Source: Dyella subtropica (lineage in GTDB: Bacteria > Pseudomonadota > Gammaproteobacteria > Xanthomonadales > Rhodanobacteraceae). Taken from it: DNA of 61,178 nucleotides. Below are positions 10,705 through 19,275 of this stretch, in pieces. How positions within the stretch are numbered: the first letter of the stretch is position 1; every line of letters begins with the position of its first letter. The stretch spans positions 1 through 61,178 of the forward strand of contig NZ_JAPDPD010000027.1 of the NCBI RefSeq assembly GCF_026283965.1, in the 5' to 3' direction. The notes beneath the pieces were generated by a model, which saw only the letters and a list, made by a program, of their open reading frames with translations, searched no databases and was not told where the DNA came from. The position numbers and the translations under genes were made by a program.

Positions 10705-11976
10705 TCAGTTCTTGGTGACGCCTTCGTTCTTCAGCGATTCCAGCTTGCTCAGATCCACGCTGGTCACCGCCTGCTTCAACGGATCGATGCTGTCGACCTG
10801 GCCGGTGGCCTTTACCGAGAAGCGCTGCGCGACGACAACGCTGTATTCGCCGTTCTTGCTGGTCTTGTCCCAGGCTTCGTGGACGAGGCGGCCGTTGTCG
10901 GTATAGGTCTTCTCGTAGCCGTGATCGGTCTGCTGTTCCGATTCCGGTGCCAGCGCGCTGGCCATGGCCATCATGCCTTTCATGCTGCCGGTGTCGGAGA
11001 CTTCCAGCTCGATGCTGTGGCCGTTGCCATCGCCGTACTGGGCGCGTGCCTCGGTGATCTGCATGCCGACGGCGTTGCTGCGCTCGGCCGAGAGGCTTTC
11101 GCGCTTGAGGCCGGCGAGAGTGTCGGGCAGGAACGCTTTGACCTGATCGGCGGACAGCGACTGCACGGAGCCGTCGTTGCCCATGGCTGCGCCCATCACC
11201 TTACCCATGGCGGCCTGTTGTGCGGCGGTGTCGCCGGACTTCTGCGCCGCTTCCAGTTCCTTGTTGGCCTTTTCGGCGCGCTCGCCCATCGCAGCGAGTT
11301 TGCCCAGGGCGCTGTCCTTGTCGACGGTGACGGTGCTGCCGTCGCTGCTGGTGATGGTCGCGCTATGCAGCGAGGAGCCGCCGCCCAGCATCACGCTGCT
11401 TAGGAACATCAGTCCGACGATCCAGCCGACGATCAGGGTAAGCACCACGCCGATGACCACGCTCACCGCGGTGTAGCCGGCTGATTTCTCCGGCGGGCAC
11501 TTCATGGTGTGCGGCAGGCCGAGATAGAGCAGGTAGATGGCGTAGACCAGGCCGGCGATCGAGATCAGCCAACCCAGCCAGGGCAGGATCACGGCGATTC
11601 CGGCGACCCAGGAGGCCGTCCATGAATAGGCGATCGCCTTGAGCGCCTGTACGGGGTCCTTCTGTCCGCCAAAGCTGGGGGCCAAGGCGCTGACGATCAG
11701 GGCCAGCAGGTACAGCATGACCAGGCTGAGCAGATAGCTCGCCACCATCATGCCAAGCCCCGCGCCGAACGGAGTGCGCACGACCACGCCAAACGCACCC
11801 GAGCCCATCAGGCTGCCCTTAATGAATTGGGCGATCGCCGGCAGCGCGGCGAGGACGAGGATGTAGTTGATATACAGGCTTTGGGCCGTGGCGGGCTCGG
11901 CCGCGATCACGGGCCACTCCGTTTGAGGCGTGGTCAGGATGGCCTTGACCCGCGCAATGATCTTTCCGAAATCCAT
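10705..11976 (-). CDS. Yip1-domain inner-membrane protein with long C-terminal soluble region
   Basis: 423 residues. The first ~190 match the Yip1 family: KAILTTPQTEWPVIAAEP then five or so membrane segments, with YLLYLGLPHTMKCPPEKSAGY before the last. A further membrane helix (about 190-215) is followed by roughly 200 residues with Ala/Lys-rich coiled-coil character and a folded C-terminal part that I do not recognise. Start 11976 has AAGGGG upstream on the minus strand. Bacterial Yip1 proteins have no firm function; the soluble extension is larger than in simple members. Confidence 0.8.
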   Translation of the reverse strand: MDFGKIIARVKAILTTPQTEWPVIAAEPATAQSLYINYILVLAALPAIAQFIKGSLMGSGAFGVVVRTPFGAGLGMMVASYLLSLVMLYLLALIVSALAPSFGGQKDPVQALKAIAYSWTASWVAGIAVILPWLGWLISIAGLVYAIYLLYLGLPHTMKCPPEKSAGYTAVSVVIGVVLTLIVGWIVGLMFLSSVMLGGGSSLHSATITSSDGSTVTVDKDSALGKLAAMGERAEKANKELEAAQKSGDTAAQQAAMGKVMGAAMGNDGSVQSLSADQVKAFLPDTLAGLKRESLSAERSNAVGMQITEARAQYGDGNGHSIELEVSDTGSMKGMMAMASALAPESEQQTDHGYEKTYTDNGRLVHEAWDKTSKNGEYSVVVAQRFSVKATGQVDSIDPLKQAVTSVDLSKLESLKNEGVTKN

Positions 11977-12168
11977 GGTTTTCCCCTTCAAGCAATGTGG
12001 TCTGGCGCCGGGCGCCGTCAGACGGATTTTCAAGCCGTCCCGTGACAATCTGAATTGACCGCAGGATTTGCATCCTTCGATCAGCCCTCTTCCTCAGTCC
12101 GGCCGCGGCCGGGGCGGTGCAGCCTGCTACCATTGGCGACCCGATGTCTAGTCTGGAGTTCTCCCCTC

Positions 12169-12378
12169 ATGTCGCGCTCCCCAGCCGAGGCCGCACAGCC
12201 GATTCTGGCCAATGCCGAAAATCGTTACGAAGTGACGCGCAAGGACCTGCCGCTGTCCTGTCCGATGCCCGGCATGGCGCTGTGGAACTCCCACCCCAAG
12301 GTCTACCTGCCTATCGTCGACGATGGCGGGGAGTCCACCTGTCCCTATTGCGGTGCGCATTACGTGCTGCGCGATTGA
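12169..12378 (+). CDS. small CHCC zinc-finger protein
   Basis: 69 residues. Zinc ligands are visible as LSCPMP, NSHPKVYL and the C-terminal CPYCGAHY, the C-H-C-C pattern of the zf-CHCC family, related to the zinc-binding NDUFS6 subunit of complex I. Bacterial copies are usually free-standing and uncharacterised. ATG 12169 has GGAG at 12155-12158. It precedes the glycosyltransferase gene by 97 bases. Confidence 0.85.
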   Translation: MSRSPAEAAQPILANAENRYEVTRKDLPLSCPMPGMALWNSHPKVYLPIVDDGGESTCPYCGAHYVLRD

Positions 12379-12475
12379 TGGTTCCCGGGCCTGACGTGGC
12401 CCGGATATGACAACTGGCGGCTTTCGGCATGATTGCTGCTTGTCTACAGGGATGAAGGCACTTATCGAATCGACC

Positions 12476-13603
12476 ATGTCTGCCGTTGCCGCACCTGCCC
12501 GGTCGCTGACCGTCGTTCAGTTGATCCCGGCCCTGCGCGCGGGTGGGGCCGAGCGTTCTGCGCTGGAAGTGGCGCGTGCGCTGGCCCAGGCGGGTCATCG
12601 ATCCGTGGTGATTTCGGCAGGTGGGCGCCTGGTTGGGCAGCTGCAGGCCGAGGGTAGCGAGCACATCGCCCTGGATATCGGCAGCAAGTCACTGCGCACC
12701 CTGACCCGGGTGGGGGCTTTGCGCCGCGTGCTGGCTGAACTCAAGCCGGATATCGTGCACGCCCGTTCGCGCTTGCCGGCGTGGCTGGGCTGGTGGGCAC
12801 TGAAGGGGCTCACGCCCCGGCCGCATTTCGTGACCACGGTGCACGGCCTCAATTCGCCCGGCTATTACAGCGCCATCCTGCTGCGCGGCGAACGGGTGAT
12901 TGCGGTATCGCAGACGCTGCGCGACTACGTGCTCAGCCACTACCACTGGCTGGAGCCTTCGCGCGTGCGGGTGATCCCGCGCGGCATCGATCCGGAAGCT
13001 TTTCCTTACGGGCATCGGCCAGACGATGCTTGGCAGAAGGCGTTCTTCGCTGAATTTCCAAAGTTGGCCGGCGCCCCGCTGCTGACCTTGCCGGCCCGCG
13101 GCACGCGCCTGAAGGGTCATCACGATGCCATCGAGCTGGTGGCCGAGCTGAGGCGCCGCGGCATCGATGCCCGTTTGTTGTTGCTCGGCGTGATCGAGCC
13201 GGGCCGCGAAGCTTACGTGACCGAGTTGCGCGAGCTGATCCGCGCCAAGGGCGTGGAGTCGCAGGTGGTGCTCACGCCGCCGCGCAACGACGTGCGCGAC
13301 ATCTATGCCATCTCCGCGCTGGTGTTGCAGCTGTCCAACAAGCCTGAGTCCTTTGGTCGAACCGTGGTCGAGGCGTTGTCGCTGTGCCGGCCGGTGCTTG
13401 GCTACGCGCACGGCGGCGTCGGCGAACTGCTGGCCGAGTTGTACCCGGCCGGCCGTGTCCCGGTGGGCGACCGCGAACGCCTGGTGGAACGCGCGGCCGA
13501 ACTGCTGCGCGTGGCGCCGCCGATCCCGATGCTGCAGAACTACCGCCTGTCCGACATGCAACAGGCGACGCTGGCGCTGTACGACGAAATCACCACGGCG
13601 TAA
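12476..13603 (+). CDS. GT4-family glycosyltransferase
   Basis: About 375 residues with the GT-B fold of family 4. The N-terminal domain carries VVQLIPALRAGGAERSALE. The C-terminal domain carries the nucleotide-sugar region LSNKPESFGRTVVEALSLCRPV (E-x7-E-like pattern, about 287-305). The likely role is adding a sugar to LPS core, given the ligase-like gene, GT2, LpxL and waaA downstream. The start is uncertain: in-frame ATGs at 12407 and 12452 are also open, and none has a strong ribosome site. A REP element follows 10 bases after the stop. Confidence 0.85.
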   Translation: MSAVAAPARSLTVVQLIPALRAGGAERSALEVARALAQAGHRSVVISAGGRLVGQLQAEGSEHIALDIGSKSLRTLTRVGALRRVLAELKPDIVHARSRLPAWLGWWALKGLTPRPHFVTTVHGLNSPGYYSAILLRGERVIAVSQTLRDYVLSHYHWLEPSRVRVIPRGIDPEAFPYGHRPDDAWQKAFFAEFPKLAGAPLLTLPARGTRLKGHHDAIELVAELRRRGIDARLLLLGVIEPGREAYVTELRELIRAKGVESQVVLTPPRNDVRDIYAISALVLQLSNKPESFGRTVVEALSLCRPVLGYAHGGVGELLAELYPAGRVPVGDRERLVERAAELLRVAPPIPMLQNYRLSDMQQATLALYDEITTA

Positions 13604-13613
13604 GCGCCGTCCT

Positions 13614-13785
13614 GTAGGAGCACACCCTGTGCGCGACAAACCGGCAGGACTGCCGGTTTGCACGGCGTAAGCCGCCCGCAGGGCGAGGGCCATGGATGGC
13701 CCGAGTGAAAGCCCTGCGCCAGCAGGGCCGATGTTCAAAAAGCGCGGTCCTTGCGGACCGCTTCGCGCACAGGGTGCGCTCCTAC
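13614..13785. repeat. long GTAG-type REP/BIME element
   Basis: Starts GTAGGAGC (13614-13621) and ends GCTCCTAC (13778-13785). It contains an inner hairpin CCGGCAGGACTGCCGG at its left and another (GCGGTCCTTGCGGACCGC) at its right. At 172 bases it is the largest of the four copies and probably a pair of REPs plus a spacer. It sits between the GT4 gene and the O-antigen ligase-like gene. Confidence 0.82.
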
Positions 13786-13819
13786 ATACAATGCCCGGGC
13801 TTCTCCATCGGATCCGCGC

Positions 13820-15100
13820 ATGCATTCATTCGTCCCAACGCTCAAGGCCGCTCTCCGCTCGCCGCTGTTGCCATACTGGTTGGTGATCGCGCTGCTGCCG
13901 TTCGGACGCAGCGCCGAGTTGGGGACGTTCCTGTGCCTGCTGGGCACGGTGATGCTGTTGCTGCGCCACCCACGTGCGCTTAGCGAACACGTTGGCGCGC
14001 GTCTGCTGTTATGGCTGCTGGCGGCTTATATCGGCGCCGCGTTGATATCCGCTTTTGGCGCGATTGCGCCCGGCAAGAGCTGGTCCACGGTGGCGGTGCT
14101 GATGCGCTACATCCCTCTGGGACTCTATGCCTGCTTCGCGATTCGCAGGGATTCGAAGTTGCAGGCGATGTATGCGGCGGTCGCCGTGGTACTGGCGTGG
14201 TGGGTGCTGGATGCCTGGGTGCAGGCGCTCACGGGCTGGAGCCTGGGCGGACATGCCGAAGCGGAGCGCGTCTCCGGTATTTTCGGTGCAGCCAATCTGA
14301 AGTTGGGGCCGACACTGGCGGTGTTGTCGCCGTTCGCGTTGTGGTCGGCGAGGCAGCGTTGGGGGTTGCGTGGCCTGGTCATCGCGGGTTTGTTGCTGCT
14401 CGGGCCGGTATTGCTGGCTGGCTCCCGTGCGGCTTGGTTGAGCTATGCCTTAGTAGTGGCGGCGTTCGCGTGGCACGAGGCAAAGTCGCCGCGGCGTTTC
14501 TTGCTGTCTTGTGGCGCTGGTGTGCTGGTGCTGGCGGTGGCGGGCGGCGTTGCGTGGAAAACGTCCGATCGGTTCCATGCCCGCATGGATCACACCCTGG
14601 TGGCGCTGCAGGGCTCGGATCAGGCGGTGAATGCGGCGCTCAGCGGTCGTCTAGATATCTGGCGCACCAGCTTGAAGATGTTCGTCGCCCATCCGCTTAA
14701 TGGTGTCGGCGTGCGTGGCTTCCGCTATGCCTACCCGCAGGTGGCGCCGGCCAATGATCATTTCGTGGTTACGGGTGAGGCCTGCGGTGAAGGCGAAGGC
14801 GCCTGCCATGCGCACCAGGTGGTGCTGGAGATACTCACGGAGACTGGCGCCATCGGTCTGATCCTGTGGCTCGTCGCCGTGGGGTTCGCGTTGTGGCATA
14901 TGTGGCGTGTGGGGCCAGCAGCACGCCAGCGCGCTTTTCCTGCCAGCGTGGCGCTGGGTGTGATGTTGTTCCCGTTGAACACCCATCTGGCCTTCTATTC
15001 GGCATGGTGGGGTTTGCTGTTCGCCTGGCTGCTCGGCTTGTGGTGCGCGGCGCTGTACGTGCAGCCCGATACCAAGGGGGCAGCGACGCATGGCGCGTGA
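13820..15100 (+). CDS. O-antigen ligase (WaaL/Wzy_C) family membrane protein
   Basis: 426 residues with about ten to twelve hydrophobic segments. The Wzy_C region has the LLAGSRAAWL motif (about residue 200) and a large loop containing GVGVRGFRYAYP and CHAHQVVLEILTETGAIGL (about 325-345); the His and GaiGL residues fit the ligase/polymerase family. Members join polysaccharide from undecaprenyl carriers to lipid A-core, or polymerise it, in the inner membrane facing the periplasm. It overlaps the following GT2 gene by 11 bases, so the two are co-transcribed. A polymerase role cannot be excluded. Confidence 0.85.
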   Translation: MHSFVPTLKAALRSPLLPYWLVIALLPFGRSAELGTFLCLLGTVMLLLRHPRALSEHVGARLLLWLLAAYIGAALISAFGAIAPGKSWSTVAVLMRYIPLGLYACFAIRRDSKLQAMYAAVAVVLAWWVLDAWVQALTGWSLGGHAEAERVSGIFGAANLKLGPTLAVLSPFALWSARQRWGLRGLVIAGLLLLGPVLLAGSRAAWLSYALVVAAFAWHEAKSPRRFLLSCGAGVLVLAVAGGVAWKTSDRFHARMDHTLVALQGSDQAVNAALSGRLDIWRTSLKMFVAHPLNGVGVRGFRYAYPQVAPANDHFVVTGEACGEGEGACHAHQVVLEILTETGAIGLILWLVAVGFALWHMWRVGPAARQRAFPASVALGVMLFPLNTHLAFYSAWWGLLFAWLLGLWCAALYVQPDTKGAATHGA

Positions 15101-15881
15101 ACCCTTGTCCGTGGTGGTGACCAGCTACAACAGCGCCGCCACGCTCGATGCCTGTCTGGCCAGCGTTCGTTGGGCCGATGAGATCGTCGTACTCGATTCC
15201 GGTTCCAGCGATGCCAGCTGCGCCATTGCCGCTCATTACGGTGCGCGGGTGGAGATGCAGCCGTTCGCGGGTTACAGCGCGCAGAAGCAGGCGGCGATCG
15301 ATTTGGCGCATCACCGCTGGGTCTTGTTGCTGGACTCGGATGAGGCGCTGCCGGAAGGCGCCGCCGACCTACTGGGCAAGGTGCTCCAAGAGCCAGCCCA
15401 CGCCGGCTATCAGCTGTGGCGGCGCGAGTGGATCTTCTGGCAATGGCAGTCGCCGCGCAGCCGGCTCAACCACTACGTACGCCTGTTCGATCGGCAGCGG
15501 GCTCGGATGAGCGCGCATGAGGTACACGAGGAAGTGCAGGTGGACGGCTCCATCGGCGTGCTGGATGTGATCCTGGATCACTATGGCGAGCGCGACATTG
15601 CCGGTCGCGTGGACAAGGCCAACCGCTACTCCAGCCTGCAGTTGGCCGATCTGGCGGGGCGCCGTAGCGGAGGTTTGCGCCTACGCATGCTGACCAATTC
15701 CACCGCTGCGTTCCTCCGCTACTACCTGTTGCGCGGCCACTATCGTTCGGGATGGGCAGGTTTCATCGCCGCGCGCATCCATGCGTTCTATGCGTTTCTC
15801 AAGTACGCCAAACTGTATGAGGCGACGCGGGCGACGGGCGGCGGAGACCGTGTGCCCGAAAGGGCGAAAAGGGACGGCTAG
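15090..15881 (+). CDS. GT2-family glycosyltransferase, WaaE/KdtX-like
   Basis: 263 residues of a GT-A fold. It opens with LSVVVTSYNSAATLDACLASV, has the DSGSSDAS loop and the metal motif LLLDSDEAL (about 78-86), followed by YQLWRREWIFWQW and the HEVHEEV segment typical of WaaE/KdtX-like core transferases. It probably adds a heptose or hexose to inner LPS core on the cytoplasmic face. It overlaps the ligase-like gene by 11 bases and converges on the DUF535 gene. Confidence 0.87.
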   Translation: MAREPLSVVVTSYNSAATLDACLASVRWADEIVVLDSGSSDASCAIAAHYGARVEMQPFAGYSAQKQAAIDLAHHRWVLLLDSDEALPEGAADLLGKVLQEPAHAGYQLWRREWIFWQWQSPRSRLNHYVRLFDRQRARMSAHEVHEEVQVDGSIGVLDVILDHYGERDIAGRVDKANRYSSLQLADLAGRRSGGLRLRMLTNSTAAFLRYYLLRGHYRSGWAGFIAARIHAFYAFLKYAKLYEATRATGGGDRVPERAKRDG

Positions 15882-15891
15882 ACGTCTTTCG

Positions 15892-16869
15892 TCAGGCCGC
15901 CTTCACCAGCGGCAATACGCCACCGCGCAGAGCGCTAATCAACAGCTCGCCAGCCTCGCGACGCAGCGCTTCGCGCTTGCGGAAGGCGGAACGGTGCTTG
16001 CTCTCCACCTGCATCTCATCGCGCACGGGTTCGCGGGAAGGCAAGGCAAAGAAACCATCGGACAGCGGCTCTCCCTGGCATTCCTGCCAGAAGCTGTCGT
16101 AGTCGGCCTTGATCTTGTCCTGCTCGCCAGCGAAGGGGTGCGCCAGATTGCTGACGCCACGTATCTGCTCGGTGCCCGCCACTTCCGCAAAAGCCAGCAG
16201 CAGCGAGAACAGCAGATTCTTGGGGCGCAGGCCGTGGCACTGCTTGGTCAAGTCGCGCACCGCTTCGCGTCCCAGGTCCGCTGCGGCGCCCTGCATGCAT
16301 CCGATCAATAGGCTGCGTCCTTCATCGGCGATGCTGAAGATCACCGAGGACAGCAGCTGTCCCTGCGTATTGGCCAGGCACAGCGCCAGTTCGCCCTCGC
16401 GGCTGCGGCCGCTAGGGCGGCGCAGTTCGATCAGCAGCTCGCTGCCGTCTTTAAGAGCAAGAACGCCGAGCAGGTAGCGCCCGCGTAGATAGACCGCATC
16501 GACCATGGCATCGGGCAGTTGCGAGAACACGAACCGGTAGTGGTCGCGGATCACCGCCATGCGATGGGCGCGACTGAGGCGGCGGTTGATGTAATGGTGA
16601 TGCCAGCGCTCCAGCAGGCGTGGATCGTGCGCGAGCATCGCGGTAAGTCGCGGCGAGCCGTACAGCGTCTTCAGCCACGCCGATTGACGCCGCGCCATGC
16701 GGGCGCAGCGGGCGAGGTACTTGAGGGCGGAGGCGAAGCGTTTCGGTAGTGAGCCGCGCCAGTCATGACGATGGCGTAGCGAGCGCAGGAATAGCCGATG
16801 GGACATAGGGGGTGTCGGGGGATGGCACGTCATGTCTTGTAAGCGATGTATCTGTCGTTTGGCTGTCAT
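15892..16869 (-). CDS. DUF535 (VirK/YbjX) family protein
   Basis: Up to 325 residues. Family marks are RMAVIRDHYRFVFSQL, GELALCLANTQGQLLSS, FSLLLAFAEVAG, IRGVSNLAHPF and the DYDSFWQECQG segment. VirK/YbjX proteins affect outer-membrane integrity and peptide resistance in enterics, biochemically undefined. The start is uncertain: ATGs at 16869, 16833 and 16806 are all possible and none has a strong Shine-Dalgarno. It lies 24 bases downstream of the lpxL-type gene on the same strand, which supports a role linked to lipid A. Confidence 0.82.
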   Translation of the reverse strand: MTAKRQIHRLQDMTCHPPTPPMSHRLFLRSLRHRHDWRGSLPKRFASALKYLARCARMARRQSAWLKTLYGSPRLTAMLAHDPRLLERWHHHYINRRLSRAHRMAVIRDHYRFVFSQLPDAMVDAVYLRGRYLLGVLALKDGSELLIELRRPSGRSREGELALCLANTQGQLLSSVIFSIADEGRSLLIGCMQGAAADLGREAVRDLTKQCHGLRPKNLLFSLLLAFAEVAGTEQIRGVSNLAHPFAGEQDKIKADYDSFWQECQGEPLSDGFFALPSREPVRDEMQVESKHRSAFRKREALRREAGELLISALRGGVLPLVKAA

Positions 16870-16893
16870 GACGCTGATGCGGAGTTCAGGATT

Positions 16894-17820
16894 TCAATAG
16901 ATGTCGGGACTGCCCGGCGGGCGTGTCTTGAAGCGCTTGTGTACCCACAGGTACTGTTCAGGCGCTTCGCGGACCATCTGTTCGATGCTTGAGTTGACTC
17001 GGGCGGTGTCGTCCAGTGCATCGCTGCTGGGGAAATCCGCGAGCGGCGCACCAAGTCGCAAGGCGTAGCCGCTACCGTCGGCAAAGCGGCGATGAAAGAA
17101 GGGAACGACCACTGCGCCGGACACGCGGGCCAAGTGGTGGGTGGCGGTGATGGTCGCCGCGGGCACACCGAAGAACGGCACGAACACGTTGTCCTTGCTG
17201 CGCATGTCTTGATCCGGCGCGTACCACAAGGTGCCGCCGCCGCGCAGATACTTCACGGTGCCGCGGATGTCGTCCTTGTCGAACATGGCATCGGCGTAGT
17301 CGAGGCGTGCACGCAGCACGGCCCATTCGAACACGGCGGCATCCATACGGCGATACATGCCGGCGATGCGGATATGTCGCGACACCAGGCGTGCGCATAG
17401 TTCGAGATGGGAGAAGTGGCCGCCGACCAGCAGCACACCCTTGCCTTGCGCGCGCGCGGCTTCGAGGTGCTCGATACCCTCGAAGGTCACCGGCGTGCGG
17501 GCGATGGCTCGGTCGCTGCCCATCCAGCCGAGCGCGAACTCCACCATCATCAGGCCGATGTCGCGCAGGTGCGCATCTACCAGCGTTGCCTGCTCGGCCT
17601 TGGAAAGCTCCGGGAAGCAGAGGGCGATGTTCACCTCGGCCACATGCCGGCGTGCGGAAGGAAAGTGCTGGATCAGCACGCCGAGGCCACGCCCCACCGC
17701 CATCAGCAGACCGCGTGGCAGTCGCGCGATCAGGCGCAACAGGCCCACACCGATCCACGCCAACCAATGCGTGGGCGCGAGCAGGGATCGTTCGAAAGAG
17801 GGACGGGGTGCACCAGGCAT
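16894..17820 (-). CDS. lpxL: LpxL/HtrB-type lipid A acyltransferase
   Basis: 308 residues. An N-terminal membrane anchor (WLAWIGVGLLRLIARLPRG) precedes the acyltransferase domain with the catalytic HX4E motif (His135, Glu140 in GGHFSHLE). YAPDQDM and VFVPFFGVPAA and the C-terminal YLWVHKRFKTRPPG fit the Kdo2-lipid IVA lauroyl/myristoyl transferases. It acts on the cytoplasmic side of the inner membrane after WaaA has added Kdo. It is divergent from waaA, and a 15-base tandem duplication lies in the shared upstream region. LpxM specificity is possible. Confidence 0.88.
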   Translation of the reverse strand: MPGAPRPSFERSLLAPTHWLAWIGVGLLRLIARLPRGLLMAVGRGLGVLIQHFPSARRHVAEVNIALCFPELSKAEQATLVDAHLRDIGLMMVEFALGWMGSDRAIARTPVTFEGIEHLEAARAQGKGVLLVGGHFSHLELCARLVSRHIRIAGMYRRMDAAVFEWAVLRARLDYADAMFDKDDIRGTVKYLRGGGTLWYAPDQDMRSKDNVFVPFFGVPAATITATHHLARVSGAVVVPFFHRRFADGSGYALRLGAPLADFPSSDALDDTARVNSSIEQMVREAPEQYLWVHKRFKTRPPGSPDIY

Positions 17821-17833
17821 GGGGTGCCGATTC

Positions 17834-17863
17834 TAACAAGGGGCGTTGTAACAAGGGGCGTTG
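17834..17863. repeat. 15-bp perfect tandem duplication between lpxL and waaA
   Basis: The unit TAACAAGGGGCGTTG occurs at 17834-17848 and again, identical, at 17849-17863. It sits 13 bases upstream of the lpxL start. On the minus strand a TAGAAT hexamer (17835-17830) overlaps its edge and could be the lpxL -10. Confidence 0.9.
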
Positions 17864-17949
17864 TGGCACGGGCGGTTAGATCAGAGCATCCCAAGGTTCG
17901 CAGCGCCTTCACTGGCTATACTGCGGCGCTTAACCAAGGGGTCTGCACG

Positions 17950-19215
17950 TTGCGTTATCTCTACACCCTTGCCATGTATCTGGTCACGCCGCTGATCGTG
18001 CTGCGATTGCTCGCGCGCGGTGTCCGCTATCGCGACTATCACCGGCGCTGGCGCGAACGTTTCGGCTTCTACCAGGGCCCCCAAGTGCGCGGCAGCCTGT
18101 GGGTGCATGCGGTGTCGGTGGGCGAAGTGAATGCCGCCGAGCCGTTGATCAAGGCCTTGCGCGAGTCATATCCCCATGCACCGCTGGTGATCACCACCGT
18201 GACGCCCACGGGTTCGGAGCGGGTGCGTCAGCTGTTCGGCGACAGCGTGTTTCATGTCTATCTGCCCTACGATCTGCCGTTCGCCGTATCGCGATTCATG
18301 AAGCGCGTGCGGCCGCGGCTGGCTGTCATCGTGGAAACCGAGATCTGGCCGAATCTCTACTTCGCCTGCAAGCGTCGCGGCATCCCGTTGATGATCGTCA
18401 ACGCGCGTCTGTCCGAGCGCTCCCTGCGTGGCTATCGCCCACTGCAGGGCTTGGTGCGCTCGGCGCTCGGCTGCGTGCGGCAGATCGCGGCGCAATCGCG
18501 CACCGATGCAGCGCGCTATCGGCTGCTCGGTGTCGATCCGGCGCGCATCGTGGTCAGCGGCAATATGAAATTCGACATGCCGGTGCCCTACGACGCCGCG
18601 CCGGCCGGTAAAGAACTGCGCCAGCAGTGGGGTCGTCTGCGTCCGGTATGGATCGCAGGGAGCACGCACGAGGGCGAAGAGCTGCCGGTGCTGGAAGCGC
18701 ATCTGCAGGTACTCAAGCGCCTGCCCGATGCGCTGCTGCTGATCGCGCCACGCCACCCGGAGCGTTTCAAGATGGTGGAGAACTCCGTGCGCAGCCTCGG
18801 TTTCTCTGTCGCCACACGCAGCGCGGACCGCGTGCCCACGGCAGCGCATCAAGTGTTCGTGATCGACGCCATGGGCGAGCTGATGCAGTTTTACGCATCG
18901 GCCGATCTCGCCTTCGTCGGCGGCAGCCTGGTGCCCATCGGCGGGCATAACGTGCTGGAGCCTGCGGCGCTTTCCACGCCAGTGCTGGTGGGGCCGCACA
19001 CGTTCAATTTCGAGGAAATCACGCTGACCCTGATCCGTGAGGGAGCGGGTGTGCGTTTGAACGGCGCCGAAGAGCTCGGCCTAAACGTGCTGCAGTTACT
19101 GCGTGACCCGCCTCGCCGCGAAGCGATGGGCGCGAAGGCAAAGATCGTGTTCGACAGCGAGCGCGGTGCCGTGCAGCGCGTGATGGCGCTGATCGACAAG
19201 CAGCTGCAGGAATGA
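17950..19215 (+). CDS. waaA: 3-deoxy-D-manno-octulosonic acid (Kdo) transferase
   Basis: 421 residues. It begins LRYLYTLAMYLVTPLIVLRLL, like the family, then RRWRERFGFYQ with the conserved acidic residue, SVGEVNAAEPL, TVTPTGSERV, ETEIWPNL and the C-terminal FVGGSLVPIGGHNVLEPAA. It transfers Kdo from CMP-Kdo to lipid IVA. The start is a TTG at 17950: it has AAGGGG nine bases upstream and gives the right N-terminus. The next ATG (17974) would cut the membrane segment, and upstream codons run antisense to lpxL. A TATACT at 17917-17922 may be its -10. Confidence 0.95.
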   Translation: MRYLYTLAMYLVTPLIVLRLLARGVRYRDYHRRWRERFGFYQGPQVRGSLWVHAVSVGEVNAAEPLIKALRESYPHAPLVITTVTPTGSERVRQLFGDSVFHVYLPYDLPFAVSRFMKRVRPRLAVIVETEIWPNLYFACKRRGIPLMIVNARLSERSLRGYRPLQGLVRSALGCVRQIAAQSRTDAARYRLLGVDPARIVVSGNMKFDMPVPYDAAPAGKELRQQWGRLRPVWIAGSTHEGEELPVLEAHLQVLKRLPDALLLIAPRHPERFKMVENSVRSLGFSVATRSADRVPTAAHQVFVIDAMGELMQFYASADLAFVGGSLVPIGGHNVLEPAALSTPVLVGPHTFNFEEITLTLIREGAGVRLNGAEELGLNVLQLLRDPPRREAMGAKAKIVFDSERGAVQRVMALIDKQLQE

Positions 19216-19218
19216 TGC

Positions 19219-19255
19219 AAACAAGAAGGCCGGGCGATGCCCGGCCTTCTTGTTT
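19219..19255. terminator. bidirectional terminator between waaA and tolC
   Basis: A 17-base perfect stem (19219-19235 with 19239-19255) with loop GAT, ending AAAC on one side and GTTT on the other, between two convergent genes. Confidence 0.9.
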
Positions 19256-19275
19256 CGTCGCGTTGTACGCGACGC

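Noticed and set aside
17407..17949. N-terminal extension of the waaA frame, giving 602 residues
   Set aside because: The extra part is antisense to lpxL and lacks protein-like features; TTG 17950 has a good ribosome site and the family N-terminus.
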